From positions 4,001,753 through 4,065,752 of the forward strand of contig NZ_CP139781.1 in assembly GCF_019679435.2 (NCBI RefSeq): a DNA stretch of 64,000 bases, in the 5' to 3' direction. A program made the position numbers and the translations under genes. Source of the stretch: Actomonas aquatica (GTDB lineage: Bacteria; Verrucomicrobiota; Verrucomicrobiia; Opitutales; Opitutaceae). This document shows positions 38,872-47,014 of the stretch, one piece after another. The first letter of the stretch is position 1, and every line of letters begins with the position of its first letter. The notes below the pieces were generated by a model, which made no database searches, was not told where the DNA came from, and saw only the letters and a list, made by a program, of their open reading frames with translations.

Positions 38872-40377
38872 TCAGGCCTCGAGCTGCGGACGGTCCTTCT
38901 GCGGCCAATCAACGTGGTAGAACTTACCGCGGGGCTGGTCGACGCGCTCGTAGGTGTGGGCGCCGAAGTAGTCGCGCTGAGCCTGAAGCAGGTTGGCCGG
39001 GAGGCGGGCACTGCGGTAGCCGTCGTAGTAGGCGAGGGAGGAGGCAAAGGTCGGGGCCGGGATGCCGTGTTCGGCAGCGAGGGCGACCACCTTGCGCCAG
39101 TTTTCCTGGGCGGCCTGGATCGTCTTGTTGAAGTAGGGATCGAGGAGCAGGTTGGCCAACTTCTTGTCGCGAGCGAAGGCCTCGGTGATCTTCTGCAGGA
39201 AGCCGGCGCGGATGATGCAACCGCCCCGCCAGATCTGAGCGATTTGGCCGAAGTTGAGTTTCCAGCCATACTCGTTTTGCGCCTCGCGCATGAGCTGGAA
39301 GCCCTGGGCGTAGGAGCAGATCTTGGAGCAGTAGAGGGCGTCGTGGATGGCCTGGATAAGGGCCTTCTTGGCGCCGGTGTATTTCTTCTTCTTCGGACCC
39401 TTGAGGATCTTGGAGGCGGCGACGCGCTCGTCTTTGACGGCGGAGAGGCAGCGGGAGAAGACGGACTCGGCGATGGTCGGGGCGGCGACGCCCATGTTGA
39501 GGGCGTTCACGCTGGTCCACTTGCCGGTGCCCTTTTGGCCGGCGGTGTCGAGGACAACGTCGACGAAGGCCTTGCGGGAGGCGGGGTCCTTTTGGCCGAG
39601 GATGTCGGCGGTGATCTCGATGAGGAAGGAGTCGAGCGCGCCCTTGTTCCACTCGCCGAAGATCTCGCCCATTTCCTTCGGCTTGAGGCCGAGGATGCCC
39701 TGCATGAGGTCGTAGGCCTCACAGATCATCTGCATGTCGCCATACTCGATGCCGTTGTGGACCATCTTCACGTAGTGACCGGCACCGTTTTCGCCGATGT
39801 AGGCGGTGCAGGGCACGCCACCCTTGACGGGCTTGCCGGGCTCGGCGCCCTCGAGGGGCTTGCCGGTGTCCTTGTCGACCTTGGCGGCGATGGCCTTCCA
39901 GATCTTGGCGAGTTCCTTGAAGGCGGCCTTGTCGCCGCCGGGCATGAGGGACGGGCCGAAGCGCGCACCCTCTTCGCCCCCGGAAACGCCGGAGCCGATG
40001 AAGCGCAGACCCTTGGCCTTGAGCTCCTGCTCGCGACGGATGGTGTCGGTCCAGAGGGCGTTGCCGCCGTCGATGATGATGTCGTCCTTGTCGAGCAGCG
40101 GGATGAGGCCGTCGATCACGGCATCGGTCGCACGACCGGCCTGCACGAGGATGATGACCTTGCGCGGCTTGGCGAGGGACTTGACGAAGTCCTCCATGGT
40201 GGCCGTGCCGACGAGACCGCCCGGGGTGTCGGGATTGGCTTCAACAAACGCATCGGTCTTTGCCGTGGTGCGGTTGTAGACCGAAATCTGGAAACCGTGG
40301 TCGGCGATATTGAGGGCAAGATTTTGACCCATCACGGCGAGGCCGATGAGTCCAATGTCGGAGTGTTCTTTGGGCAT
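38872..40377 (-). CDS. gnd: 6-phosphogluconate dehydrogenase, decarboxylating
   Basis: Oxidises 6-phosphogluconate to ribulose 5-phosphate, CO2 and NADPH in the cytosolic oxidative pentose phosphate pathway. The 501-residue product has the dinucleotide-binding 'GLAVMGQN' at residues 12-19, '[18 protein letters not shown]' at 131-148, and the catalytic block '[13 protein letters not shown]' at 204-216 with the expected Lys, His-Asn and Glu. Near the C-terminus is '[14 protein letters not shown]', the family's helical tail. The usual length is about 470-480, so there is a modest insert around 165-190 ('[20 protein letters not shown]'). ATG 40377 gives a family-like N-terminus; ATG 40398 adds seven residues, and neither has a Shine-Dalgarno. 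It is a single gene, not part of the neighbouring surface cluster. Confidence 0.96.
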   Translation of the reverse strand: MPKEHSDIGLIGLAVMGQNLALNIADHGFQISVYNRTTAKTDAFVEANPDTPGGLVGTATMEDFVKSLAKPRKVIILVQAGRATDAVIDGLIPLLDKDDIIIDGGNALWTDTIRREQELKAKGLRFIGSGVSGGEEGARFGPSLMPGGDKAAFKELAKIWKAIAAKVDKDTGKPLEGAEPGKPVKGGVPCTAYIGENGAGHYVKMVHNGIEYGDMQMICEAYDLMQGILGLKPKEMGEIFGEWNKGALDSFLIEITADILGQKDPASRKAFVDVVLDTAGQKGTGKWTSVNALNMGVAAPTIAESVFSRCLSAVKDERVAASKILKGPKKKKYTGAKKALIQAIHDALYCSKICSYAQGFQLMREAQNEYGWKLNFGQIAQIWRGGCIIRAGFLQKITEAFARDKKLANLLLDPYFNKTIQAAQENWRKVVALAAEHGIPAPTFASSLAYYDGYRSARLPANLLQAQRDYFGAHTYERVDQPRGKFYHVDWPQKDRPQLEA

Positions 40378-40500
40378 ACGGAAAGGGTGAACGTGCATGA
40401 ATAACGCCGATGTGGCTATCGCAAAACCCGCACCGGGATTGTGAAAAGACGCAAGCAGTTGAGCGCTTCATCCAATTGATGAACGCACCCATGGCGGGAG

Positions 40501-40785
40501 CTAACGGGACTGGTAAAACCCCTTGGTGGGGAGGAACTGGGCCAGCACATCGACCACCGGAGTGAGGACCCGCGGTTCGTTGCGTTCGTAGATCCACTGG
40601 AAGCCGACGGTGCTGACGAACAGGAATATGAGCAGGCCGAGCACGTATTTATTCATGCGCGCGGCGTGACGCACCAGAATGAGCGCGAGGACGCCACCGG
40701 CGATGATCAGGAGCACGTTGATCCAGAAACGCTGCGGCACCGCCTGCAGCTTCTCCAACGTGGTCATGGCCATCAGTAACAACAT
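40501..40785 (-). CDS. Small two-helix membrane protein, function unknown
   Basis: A 94-residue protein with two predicted membrane helices, residues of about 21-43 ('FWINVLLIIAGGVLALILV') and 47-65 ('YVLGLLIFLFVSTVGFQW'), joined by a basic turn ('RHAARMNK'). The C-terminal third is soluble and proline-containing. The ATG at 40785 has AGGG eight bases upstream; later ATGs at 40773 and 40767 are possible. The stop is 123 bp before gnd on the same strand, so cotranscription is possible but not shown. No family was recognised. Confidence 0.65.
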   Translation of the reverse strand: MLLLMAMTTLEKLQAVPQRFWINVLLIIAGGVLALILVRHAARMNKYVLGLLIFLFVSTVGFQWIYERNEPRVLTPVVDVLAQFLPTKGFYQSR

Positions 40786-40793
40786 GGTGGTTT

Positions 40794-40804
40794 TCCCTAA
40801 GGGA
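40794..40804. promoter_or_regulatory. 11-bp dyad upstream of the small membrane-protein gene
   Basis: TCCCTAAGGGA is palindromic apart from its central base and lies 9 bp before the ATG at 40785. It overlaps the AGGG that could act as ribosome-binding site. It may be an operator or simply chance. Confidence 0.25.
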
Positions 40805-40916
40805 TACTCCCCCGCATGGACAGGGCAATGGTGGCACTGCGGTTAGTTTGACCAATTTTTGCGCAGCCCGGCTCCGACGTTGCGCGGGTATCGGGCACGG
40901 CCCAAGTTGCCGCATT

Positions 40917-41975
40917 GTGAGCGACGAGCGCCCCCAGTTGAAAAAACCCAGTTTCCCGATCGCGGATCGCTTGCGCGAGTATCTGCTGCACTGGCGGCGA
41001 GAGCGGCCCTTGCCGGTGAGTTACGAGCGGTTGCGCGGGTTTGAGGAGTCCTGCCCGTTACCCGACGCCAAGGGAGAGCCGACCCTATGGGATAGCGTGA
41101 TCTACAGCCGGCTGGAGATGGGTCCTCTGCACGACGACCTCAAACGCATGTATGCGCTCCTGCGCACGGATGGCGACATGTCGGTGATGCAACACCTCTA
41201 CGTCGACCGCATCGACTACTGTTCGTTCGGCAACTCGGCGCCGTTTCGCATTCGCATCGTCAATGCCTACAACGACAACGCCGACTACTTTTACATCAAG
41301 CGCGGTGACGCGTCGCGCGTTTACGGCCTCGAGCTCGAGCACCTGCTCTCACCCAACCGCATGAACTACCTGACTCACGGCGGCACCTTGGTGGAGGAGC
41401 ATGTGGCGGGGGTGCCGGGTGACGCCTTTACCCAGAACTGGCTCACCGGCCGGGATCTCAAACCCGTGCGCGTCGCCAAGGAGTTGGTGAAGTTCAACGA
41501 GCGCTGTTTCGTGCGCCTGCTCGGCGACATGCGCGCCTACAACTGGGTCGTCGTCATCATCCCTGATTTTGAAAACTTCCAGCTGCGCATCCGTGCGATG
41601 GATTTTGACCAACAGAGTTACGAGGGGCGCCTGAACTTCTACCGTCCGCAGTTTTTTAAAGAGAACCGAGAGCTGGCGATGTTCTGCATGAAGCACCTGC
41701 GGGTGGAGACGGCGCAGCAATATCAACGCGAAGAACACGTCGCGATCCTGCACCGCGCCGCCATCACCCAGACCAAGCTGGCTGAGCTGCTCGGAGCGAT
41801 GATGGCAGACCGCATCGCGCCCGACGAACACGTGAAGCAACTGCGCGAAGGCCTCGCGGATTACTTCAAGCGCGAGGCGTATCTGCGCTGCGCCTGCATG
41901 GGCGAAATCGTGCGCGAAAACCTCGAGTCGATCCGACTCGGCGTGACTTCACCGGTGCCTGGCCCGCTGGCTTGA
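40917..41975 (+). CDS. Unrecognised cytosolic protein with kinase-like motifs
   Basis: The frame opens at TTG 40848 and has no ATG until deep in the protein. GTG 40917 is chosen since the residues before it look non-coding, but the start is uncertain. The 352-residue product has no signal peptide or membrane helix. The order of motifs resembles a protein/aminoglycoside-kinase fold: 'DYFYIKRGDASRVYGLELEH' (123-142, possible ATP-anchoring Lys and helix Glu), 'LVEEHVAG' (158-165, hinge-like), 'LLGDMRAYNW' (201-210, like HGD-x4-N) and 'RAMDFDQQSYEG' (226-237, DFG-like Asp). This is pattern recognition, not a family assignment. It is divergent from the small membrane protein and convergent with the TonB-like pair. 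The high Arg/Tyr/Phe content is quite unlike the nearby repeat proteins. Confidence 0.6.
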   Translation: MSDERPQLKKPSFPIADRLREYLLHWRRERPLPVSYERLRGFEESCPLPDAKGEPTLWDSVIYSRLEMGPLHDDLKRMYALLRTDGDMSVMQHLYVDRIDYCSFGNSAPFRIRIVNAYNDNADYFYIKRGDASRVYGLELEHLLSPNRMNYLTHGGTLVEEHVAGVPGDAFTQNWLTGRDLKPVRVAKELVKFNERCFVRLLGDMRAYNWVVVIIPDFENFQLRIRAMDFDQQSYEGRLNFYRPQFFKENRELAMFCMKHLRVETAQQYQREEHVAILHRAAITQTKLAELLGAMMADRIAPDEHVKQLREGLADYFKREAYLRCACMGEIVRENLESIRLGVTSPVPGPLA

Positions 41976-42008
41976 ACGCCGGGCTCGGTGGCCTCGCGAT
42001 CGCGCGTT

Positions 42009-42374
42009 TCAGGAGAACTTCAGCGGCAGGCGCAGGCGCACCCAGACGGCCGCACCGTCCTTCTTGGCCGGCTTGAAGACCCACTGGCTCACGGCCTTCA
42101 CCGAAGCGGCATTGAAGCCGTCGACGGTGGATTTCACCACCTCGGCGGTCGAAACCTTGCCTTGATCGTCGATCACGACCTCGACCAGCACCATTCCGGT
42201 CACGCCTTGGGCTTTAAGCTCCGCCGGGAAAACCGGCGGCGGCGTGCGCAGCGGCTGCGGATTTTCATCCACTTGGGAGTGGACGACCGGGTCGCCCGCG
42301 ACGGCGCACATGGCGCTGCCGACGAAGGCGAAAATCAGACTCAGGAGACGGAGGCGATTCGTATGCTTAGGCAT
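42009..42374 (-). CDS. Secreted TonB C-terminal-domain protein (first of twins)
   Basis: A 121-residue protein. Residues 1-26 are a signal peptide ending 'MCAVAG', not the usual uncleaved TonB anchor. The rest is a TonB C-terminal domain: 'PPPVFPAELKAQGVTG', 'VLVEVVIDDQGKV', 'AEVVKST' and 'FKPAKKDGAAVWVRLRLPL'. The proline-rich periplasm-spanning segment of true TonB is absent, and no exbB/exbD is nearby. It is therefore unlikely to energise outer-membrane receptors by itself; a periplasmic binding or scaffold role is inferred. Two perfect hairpins (GCGCC-TTC-GGCGC and CAAGTCG-AGG-CGACTTG, 42382-42410) lie just upstream of the ATG. Confidence 0.82.
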   Translation of the reverse strand: MPKHTNRLRLLSLIFAFVGSAMCAVAGDPVVHSQVDENPQPLRTPPPVFPAELKAQGVTGMVLVEVVIDDQGKVSTAEVVKSTVDGFNAASVKAVSQWVFKPAKKDGAAVWVRLRLPLKFS

Positions 42375-42381
42375 GACGACA

Positions 42382-42410
42382 GCGCCTTCGGCGCAAGTCG
42401 AGGCGACTTG
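42382..42410 (-). other. Two adjacent hairpins upstream of the first TonB-like gene
   Basis: A 5-bp stem with loop TTC (42382-42394) is followed by a 7-bp stem with loop AGG (42394-42410), both perfect. They lie 8-36 bp before the ATG on the minus strand. A third inverted repeat, GAGGAGAA...TTCTCCTC (42450-42485, 20-nt loop), is further upstream. No T-run follows, so they may be mRNA structures rather than terminators. Confidence 0.35.
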
Positions 42411-42526
42411 AGCCGATTACATGAATTAATTTCAGGTCGTGTCTAAATTGAGGAGAACTTCTGCTGGCGCTGGAGGCTTCTCCTCATCCTGGCGCTGCCC
42501 GCGCCGGCGTGCGGCCGAGCTTCACC

Positions 42527-42892
42527 TCAGGTCTGCGGCGTGAACTTCAAGGGCAGCTTCAAGCGCACCCAGACGGCGTGACCGTCTTTTTGGGCGGGAC
42601 GAAAGCGCCAGTTTTTCACCGCTTCCAGCGAAGGAGCGTTGAAGTCGTCTTCGGTCGATTTCACGACCGCGGCGCTGTCGACCTTGCCGGTGTCGTCGAC
42701 GATCAGTTCGAGCACCACCATGCCGGTGATTCCCTTGATCTGGAGCTTGCGCGGATACTCCGGCGGAGGGGTGCGCAAGGGCTGGGGAAAGACATCCACG
42801 GCGGAGTGGATCTCGGGAGCATCCGCGGCGAAGACGGAGCTCGCAATGGCGAGGCAGAGGGCGAGCAGAAGACAGGATGGTTTTGCTGGCAT
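42527..42892 (-). CDS. Secreted TonB C-terminal-domain protein (second of twins)
   Basis: ATG 42892 begins a signal peptide (MPAKPSCLLLALCLAIASS, cleavage near 'VFA') and has AGGG six bases upstream; the longer frame from 43024 has no such feature. The 121-residue product matches its neighbour in length and layout: 'HSAVDVFPQPLRTPPPEYP', 'GITGMVVLELIVDDTGKV', 'AAVVKSTEDDFNAPSLEAV' and 'WRFRPAQKDGHAVWVRLKLP'. It also lacks a proline-rich spacer. It is 152 bp upstream of the first twin on the same strand, so the two are probably a tandem duplication and a small operon. Coding sequences have diverged, so the duplication is not recent. Confidence 0.82.
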   Translation of the reverse strand: MPAKPSCLLLALCLAIASSVFAADAPEIHSAVDVFPQPLRTPPPEYPRKLQIKGITGMVVLELIVDDTGKVDSAAVVKSTEDDFNAPSLEAVKNWRFRPAQKDGHAVWVRLKLPLKFTPQT

Positions 42893-43104
42893 GTCGGCCC
42901 TGTTTTCGGCCCGATTGCCGCCGAGTTGAGGTGACGAATTGGTGGCGGGCAGGCAGGGCTTTTGGCCTGACGCGAATTTACCTCTGAAAGCCGGGCAGAT
43001 GACCGCGCTCAGCCATGAAAACATTTCAGCCAGAAACTGTCCGATGTATTCAAATTAGTAATACTGAAAGGCTTTTGCGGTTGCCGTGTGCCGCCGACTT
43101 GAAC

Positions 43105-43557
43105 TCAAGCGAGTGGAGGAGAGGCGTCCGCAAAATCGCCGCGGGTGGCGCAGTTGATCCAGGTGGTGGCGCCGCTGGAGTAGTGTTCCTTTTTCCAAAT
43201 CGGCACGCGGGCTTTGAGCTCGTCGATGATGTAGCGGCAGGCGTCGAAGGCGGGTCCGCGATGCGCGGCGGCGACGCCCACCCACACGGCCATGTCGCCG
43301 ATCTGCAGGTGGCCGACGCGGTGCACGGCCTCGGCCGCGAGGAGGTCGAATTTTTCGAGGGCTTCGGCGAGCACGCGTTCACCTTCGCGTTCGGCGAGTT
43401 CGGCGAAGGCCTCGTATTCCAGCGAGTCAACGGGCTGGCCCTCGTTGTGATTGCGCACGCGACCCTCGAAGGTCGCGCAGGCCCCGGCCCGCGGATGGTC
43501 GAGGGCCGTGGCGAGCGGGGCCGGATCGATGGGTTGGTCGCTGATTTTAAAAGCCAT
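43105..43557 (-). CDS. moaE: Molybdopterin synthase catalytic subunit MoaE
   Basis: The large subunit of molybdopterin synthase. With MoaD thiocarboxylate it inserts the dithiolene sulphurs into cyclic pyranopterin monophosphate. ATG 43557 gives 150 residues, the normal family length; an in-frame extension to 43788 is read-through of the upstream gene in another frame. Visible family blocks are 'FEGRVRNHNEG' (30-40), 'SLEYEAF' (45-51), 'HRVGHLQIGDMAVWVGVAAAHR' in two parts (79-88 and 89-100), 'ACRYIIDELK' and the active-site 'VPIWKKEHYSSG' with paired lysines (118-129). It begins 29 bp after the stop of an Ig-repeat gene on the same strand, 15 kb from its partner moaD. Confidence 0.95.
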   Translation of the reverse strand: MAFKISDQPIDPAPLATALDHPRAGACATFEGRVRNHNEGQPVDSLEYEAFAELAEREGERVLAEALEKFDLLAAEAVHRVGHLQIGDMAVWVGVAAAHRGPAFDACRYIIDELKARVPIWKKEHYSSGATTWINCATRGDFADASPPLA

Positions 43558-43586
43558 GCTGAGGCCAAGGTTGAACGGAGGCCGGT

Positions 43587-46500
43587 CTAGTTGTCGACGG
43601 CCGGTGCTTCGTAAACCTCGACCATGGCCTCTCCGCTCTGTTGTTGGGCCGAGGTAATCTGCGCGGTGTAAACCCCGGGCGGGAGGTGAACCAGCAGACA
43701 GGCATCGTTGCTGTCCTCGGCCAGCGCGAATGCGCCCACTTGGGCACTCACGCCGGGTAGCTGGGAGGCGTTGGGGGCGTCGGTCCAACGACTGTTTTGC
43801 AGCAACACCTGCTCGCCTTCGAAGAGTCTGAGCACCGGATCGGGCAGCGGGTTGGCGACGTTGAAGGTGCCCAGAGTGGGGCCGATGCCGCGGATGAGCA
43901 GTCGTTTGGGTTGCGGGCCCGAGACCACAAATCCGAGCACCACCGCGCCTTCGCCGGAGCCCGAGACCTGACCTCGGGCAGAGAGGTTGGTGAGCCGGGC
44001 GGCGTAGCCCACCGGAGCCTGGCGATCGTAGATTTCGATCAGCGTGACGCCCGGCTCGCCGGAGGCGTCGCTGACATGCATGGTCACCGGACCGGCATAC
44101 GCTTGGTAGAGGAGCGCGGCGTCGGTGCTGTTTTCATCGAGGGGAAAGGCGCCGACCTGGCTCGCGGTCAGATTGAGTCCGTTGGCGTCGCTGCCCTGCG
44201 ACCAGTTGTTGTTTTCCAAAAACGGGTAGCCATTGGCGTAGAGCTGCAGGCGAGGGTCGGGCAGGTAACCGGCAATCTGGTAGTTGCTCAGGGTCGGTCC
44301 CACGGCGCGGAGCATGGTAGCGAGTCCGCCTTGGCCGCCGACCACGAAGCCAACGATGATCTGTTGATTGGCACCGAGGCGGGTGCGCGTGGAGAGGTTG
44401 ATCAAGCGCTCGGGGCCGTTGGCTGCCGCTGGCGTGGCAAACAGCGCACCGAAGGTGCCGCCGGTCAGTGTGGCGGTTAAGGAATTGTCATGCAGCGAAC
44501 CGGCCAGGGTTTGCCCATTGGCGGTGAGTTGGAAGGAGCCATTTGGGGTGATGGTTCCCTGCAGTCGGGTCTGGGTGGCGCCGCTCAGGACGAGTGCCTC
44601 GACGTTGCCGTCTCCGAAAACGAAAAGATGGCTCGAGGGCAGTAGGCTGCGCATCGGCGCCAGCGAGTGGTGTCCGATCAAAGCGGATGGGGTGAAGGCG
44701 TCGGGTGCGACCGGGGTGGTTTCGAGAACCACGGACTCGTCCGGCAGCGTGATTGTCGCGCCGGTGGGCGTCAGCCCGATCAGGAGTTTGCCCCGGTAGG
44801 CGCCAGGGACGGCTTCAGTCGAGGTCTGGGCGAGATCGATCTCGGTGGTGTCGTTGTTGGCGAGGGTCAGGTTCTGCGCGAAGGCGACCAGTCCGGTCGC
44901 TGGCACGTGCAGCAACAGCGTCGCCCGGCCGAGGGTGTCGAAGTCCAGGGCGCCAAAATTCGCCGCAGTGGCGGGAGTGCGATACGTGGTGTCGTTGATG
45001 GATGAGCCGACTGAAACCGTGACGGCGGGACCGCGGGTCAGCCCGCGCCCATTTCGGGCCGAGAGCATGTAGAAGCCGGCATCACGGGCGGCGAATCCGG
45101 GCAGGCGCAGGGTCGGCTGATTTTGGTTCGGAATGATCGTGCCGTCCTTTGTCCACCACAGGTCCGGGTCGGGCCAGCCGGTCACGTGGGCCGCGAGGAC
45201 GAGCTCTCCACCCGGCGGCACAGCGACGGTGGTGGTGGCCATGGAGATGGTGGGTTTGGTGAACACCGGGAATGTGACCGGCAGGTCGAGCTCGACGATC
45301 CGGCTGTTCACCGAGCCGACCCCGTTGGTGACGGTGACCCAGTAGGTGCCGTCGTCGGCGGCCTGCACGTTGTTGAGCGTGAGCGTGGTTCCGGTCTCGC
45401 CCTCGATGGGGCCGCCATTGTGGTTCCACTGATAGGTGGGGGCCGGGACGCCGGTGGCCGCGACCGAAAAGGTGACCGTATCGCCAAACGACGCGGAGAG
45501 TCCCTCCGGTTGCTGGGTGATCACCGGGGCCTCGCCGGCCAGCACGGTGACGGTCGCGGTGCGGCTGGGGCGGCTGCCGGTGTAATCGGTCGCGACGAGG
45601 ACGTAGGTGCCGGCGTGGTATGGGCTCGCCGACTGAACGGTGAAATCCGGGGTGCTCAACCCCCGCCACTCTTGCCCGTTTTTCCACCACGTATAGCGCA
45701 CATCGCTGCCGATGGCCTCGCCGATCAGCGCAAACGGTTCGCCGGGGTTGACGGTCACGTCCTGCGGTTGCGTGACGAAGGTGGGGCCACTCAAAGCATC
45801 GACGACTTCGATCACCGCGGGATCGCTTTCGGCCGAGCCCACGTCGTTGGTCACCACCACCGTGAAACTGCCCTCGGGAGAATCGAGCGTTTCGAGAAAC
45901 AGTTGGAAAGAGGTCGCGCCGGGAAGGGCGACGCCGTCGCGATACCATTGGTAGCGCAGGGGGGCCGTGCCGACCGCGGACACGGTGAGGGGCAACGTGC
46001 TGTCGTAGCGCGCGACCACTTTGGATGACGGGTGATAGCGGAGCACGGGAGGCTCCGGCGGTTGAATCACCACGGTGGCGGTCGAAGAGGTGGCTGAGCC
46101 GGCGGCATTGGTGACGACGACGTGGTAGTCCCCGGCGGTCGCGGCGGTAGCCTGGTCGATGCTCAGCGAAGATCCGGTGGCTCCGGTGAGGGCGACGGCG
46201 TCCTTGAACCACTGATACGTCGCCGTGGAATTGCTGGTCACCTGCACGCTGAGGAACAGGGATTCGCCGGCTTTCACGGTGGTCAAGTGAGCGGGACCGG
46301 CGGTGAATTGCGGAGTGTCTCCGCCGGAGCCGGCCCCTACGGTGAGGGTGATGGAGGCGCTGGTGGCGGAGCCAAAGGCATTGGTGACCACGGCGTGGTA
46401 GGTGCCGGAGTTTGCTGCGGTCGCGGAGTCGAAGGAGATGTAGGTCTGAGTCTGGCCGGAGAGCGCGCTGTTGTTTTTAAACCACTGCACGCTGGTGAAC

Positions 46501-46952
46501 GGATGGCCGGTGGCGCCGATGGCCACTGCTACGGAGGATCCGACGTCGACGCGGCGGTCCGGACCGACCGAGGTGATCACCGGTGGGTTTGTGGTGGTGG
46601 GGATGCTGACACGCGCTGTGCGCGAGGTGACGGAGCCATCGGCGTTGCTTACGACGACATCGTAGTCCCCCGCGCGGCTTGGGTCGGTGGCCGAGAAGAA
46701 GAGCGAGTTGTTGGTGGCGCCGCTCACCGGCACGCCGTTGCGTCGCCATTGGTAGGTGAAGCTTAAGTCACTTCGCACATCGACGCTGATACCGATATCG
46801 GCTCCACCCACCAGTTGCGTGGATGCCGGGTGCACGAGGATCATGGGGGGCGCACCGAGGACGAATGCAGCCGTGGTGGCGAACAGGATGACCCATGTGC
46901 TGCGGATGGCGCGCAGGTGGTTGAGTGAAAAGCGCGGAGGCAAAACGCTCAT
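43587..46952 (-). CDS. Secreted Ig-repeat protein with two 'GPTL' beta modules (1121 aa)
   Basis: ATG 46952 starts a long signal peptide (MSVLPPRFSLNHLRAIRS, hydrophobic core 'WVILFATTAAFVLG'). A TTG at 46988 would add 12 residues. About seven Ig-like domains of 80-90 residues follow ('YQWRRNG', 'VQWFKNN', 'YQWFKDA', 'YQWYRDG', 'YTWWKNG', 'YQWNHNG', 'LWWTKDG', each with 'G.Y.V.V.N..G'). After a linker region of about 180 residues come two copies of a module with 'GPTL', 'LPDP.L.L', 'N..W', 'VGAF.L...S.DA.LL' and 'EIY'/'EVYE'. This C-terminus differs from the EF-hand tails of the three upstream paralogues. It is last of the four Ig genes, 62 bp after the previous one and 29 bp before moaE. An extracellular adhesive or binding role is inferred. 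Confidence 0.82.
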   Translation of the reverse strand: MSVLPPRFSLNHLRAIRSTWVILFATTAAFVLGAPPMILVHPASTQLVGGADIGISVDVRSDLSFTYQWRRNGVPVSGATNNSLFFSATDPSRAGDYDVVVSNADGSVTSRTARVSIPTTTNPPVITSVGPDRRVDVGSSVAVAIGATGHPFTSVQWFKNNSALSGQTQTYISFDSATAANSGTYHAVVTNAFGSATSASITLTVGAGSGGDTPQFTAGPAHLTTVKAGESLFLSVQVTSNSTATYQWFKDAVALTGATGSSLSIDQATAATAGDYHVVVTNAAGSATSSTATVVIQPPEPPVLRYHPSSKVVARYDSTLPLTVSAVGTAPLRYQWYRDGVALPGATSFQLFLETLDSPEGSFTVVVTNDVGSAESDPAVIEVVDALSGPTFVTQPQDVTVNPGEPFALIGEAIGSDVRYTWWKNGQEWRGLSTPDFTVQSASPYHAGTYVLVATDYTGSRPSRTATVTVLAGEAPVITQQPEGLSASFGDTVTFSVAATGVPAPTYQWNHNGGPIEGETGTTLTLNNVQAADDGTYWVTVTNGVGSVNSRIVELDLPVTFPVFTKPTISMATTTVAVPPGGELVLAAHVTGWPDPDLWWTKDGTIIPNQNQPTLRLPGFAARDAGFYMLSARNGRGLTRGPAVTVSVGSSINDTTYRTPATAANFGALDFDTLGRATLLLHVPATGLVAFAQNLTLANNDTTEIDLAQTSTEAVPGAYRGKLLIGLTPTGATITLPDESVVLETTPVAPDAFTPSALIGHHSLAPMRSLLPSSHLFVFGDGNVEALVLSGATQTRLQGTITPNGSFQLTANGQTLAGSLHDNSLTATLTGGTFGALFATPAAANGPERLINLSTRTRLGANQQIIVGFVVGGQGGLATMLRAVGPTLSNYQIAGYLPDPRLQLYANGYPFLENNNWSQGSDANGLNLTASQVGAFPLDENSTDAALLYQAYAGPVTMHVSDASGEPGVTLIEIYDRQAPVGYAARLTNLSARGQVSGSGEGAVVLGFVVSGPQPKRLLIRGIGPTLGTFNVANPLPDPVLRLFEGEQVLLQNSRWTDAPNASQLPGVSAQVGAFALAEDSNDACLLVHLPPGVYTAQITSAQQQSGEAMVEVYEAPAVDN

Positions 46953-47014
46953 TGCGAGGCGATTTATGGACCGAGGGTTTAAGTTCAATGGGAGAGGCTT
47001 AGCGCGAGGGCGGA

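Noticed and set aside
38914-40404. 496-codon plus-strand frame opposite gnd
   Set aside because: Exact antisense of a clear 6-phosphogluconate dehydrogenase; the product is Gly/Val/Asp/Leu low complexity.
43558-43788. N-terminal extension of MoaE to 43788
   Set aside because: It reads the end of the Ig gene in a different frame; MoaE family length and similarity begin at 43557.
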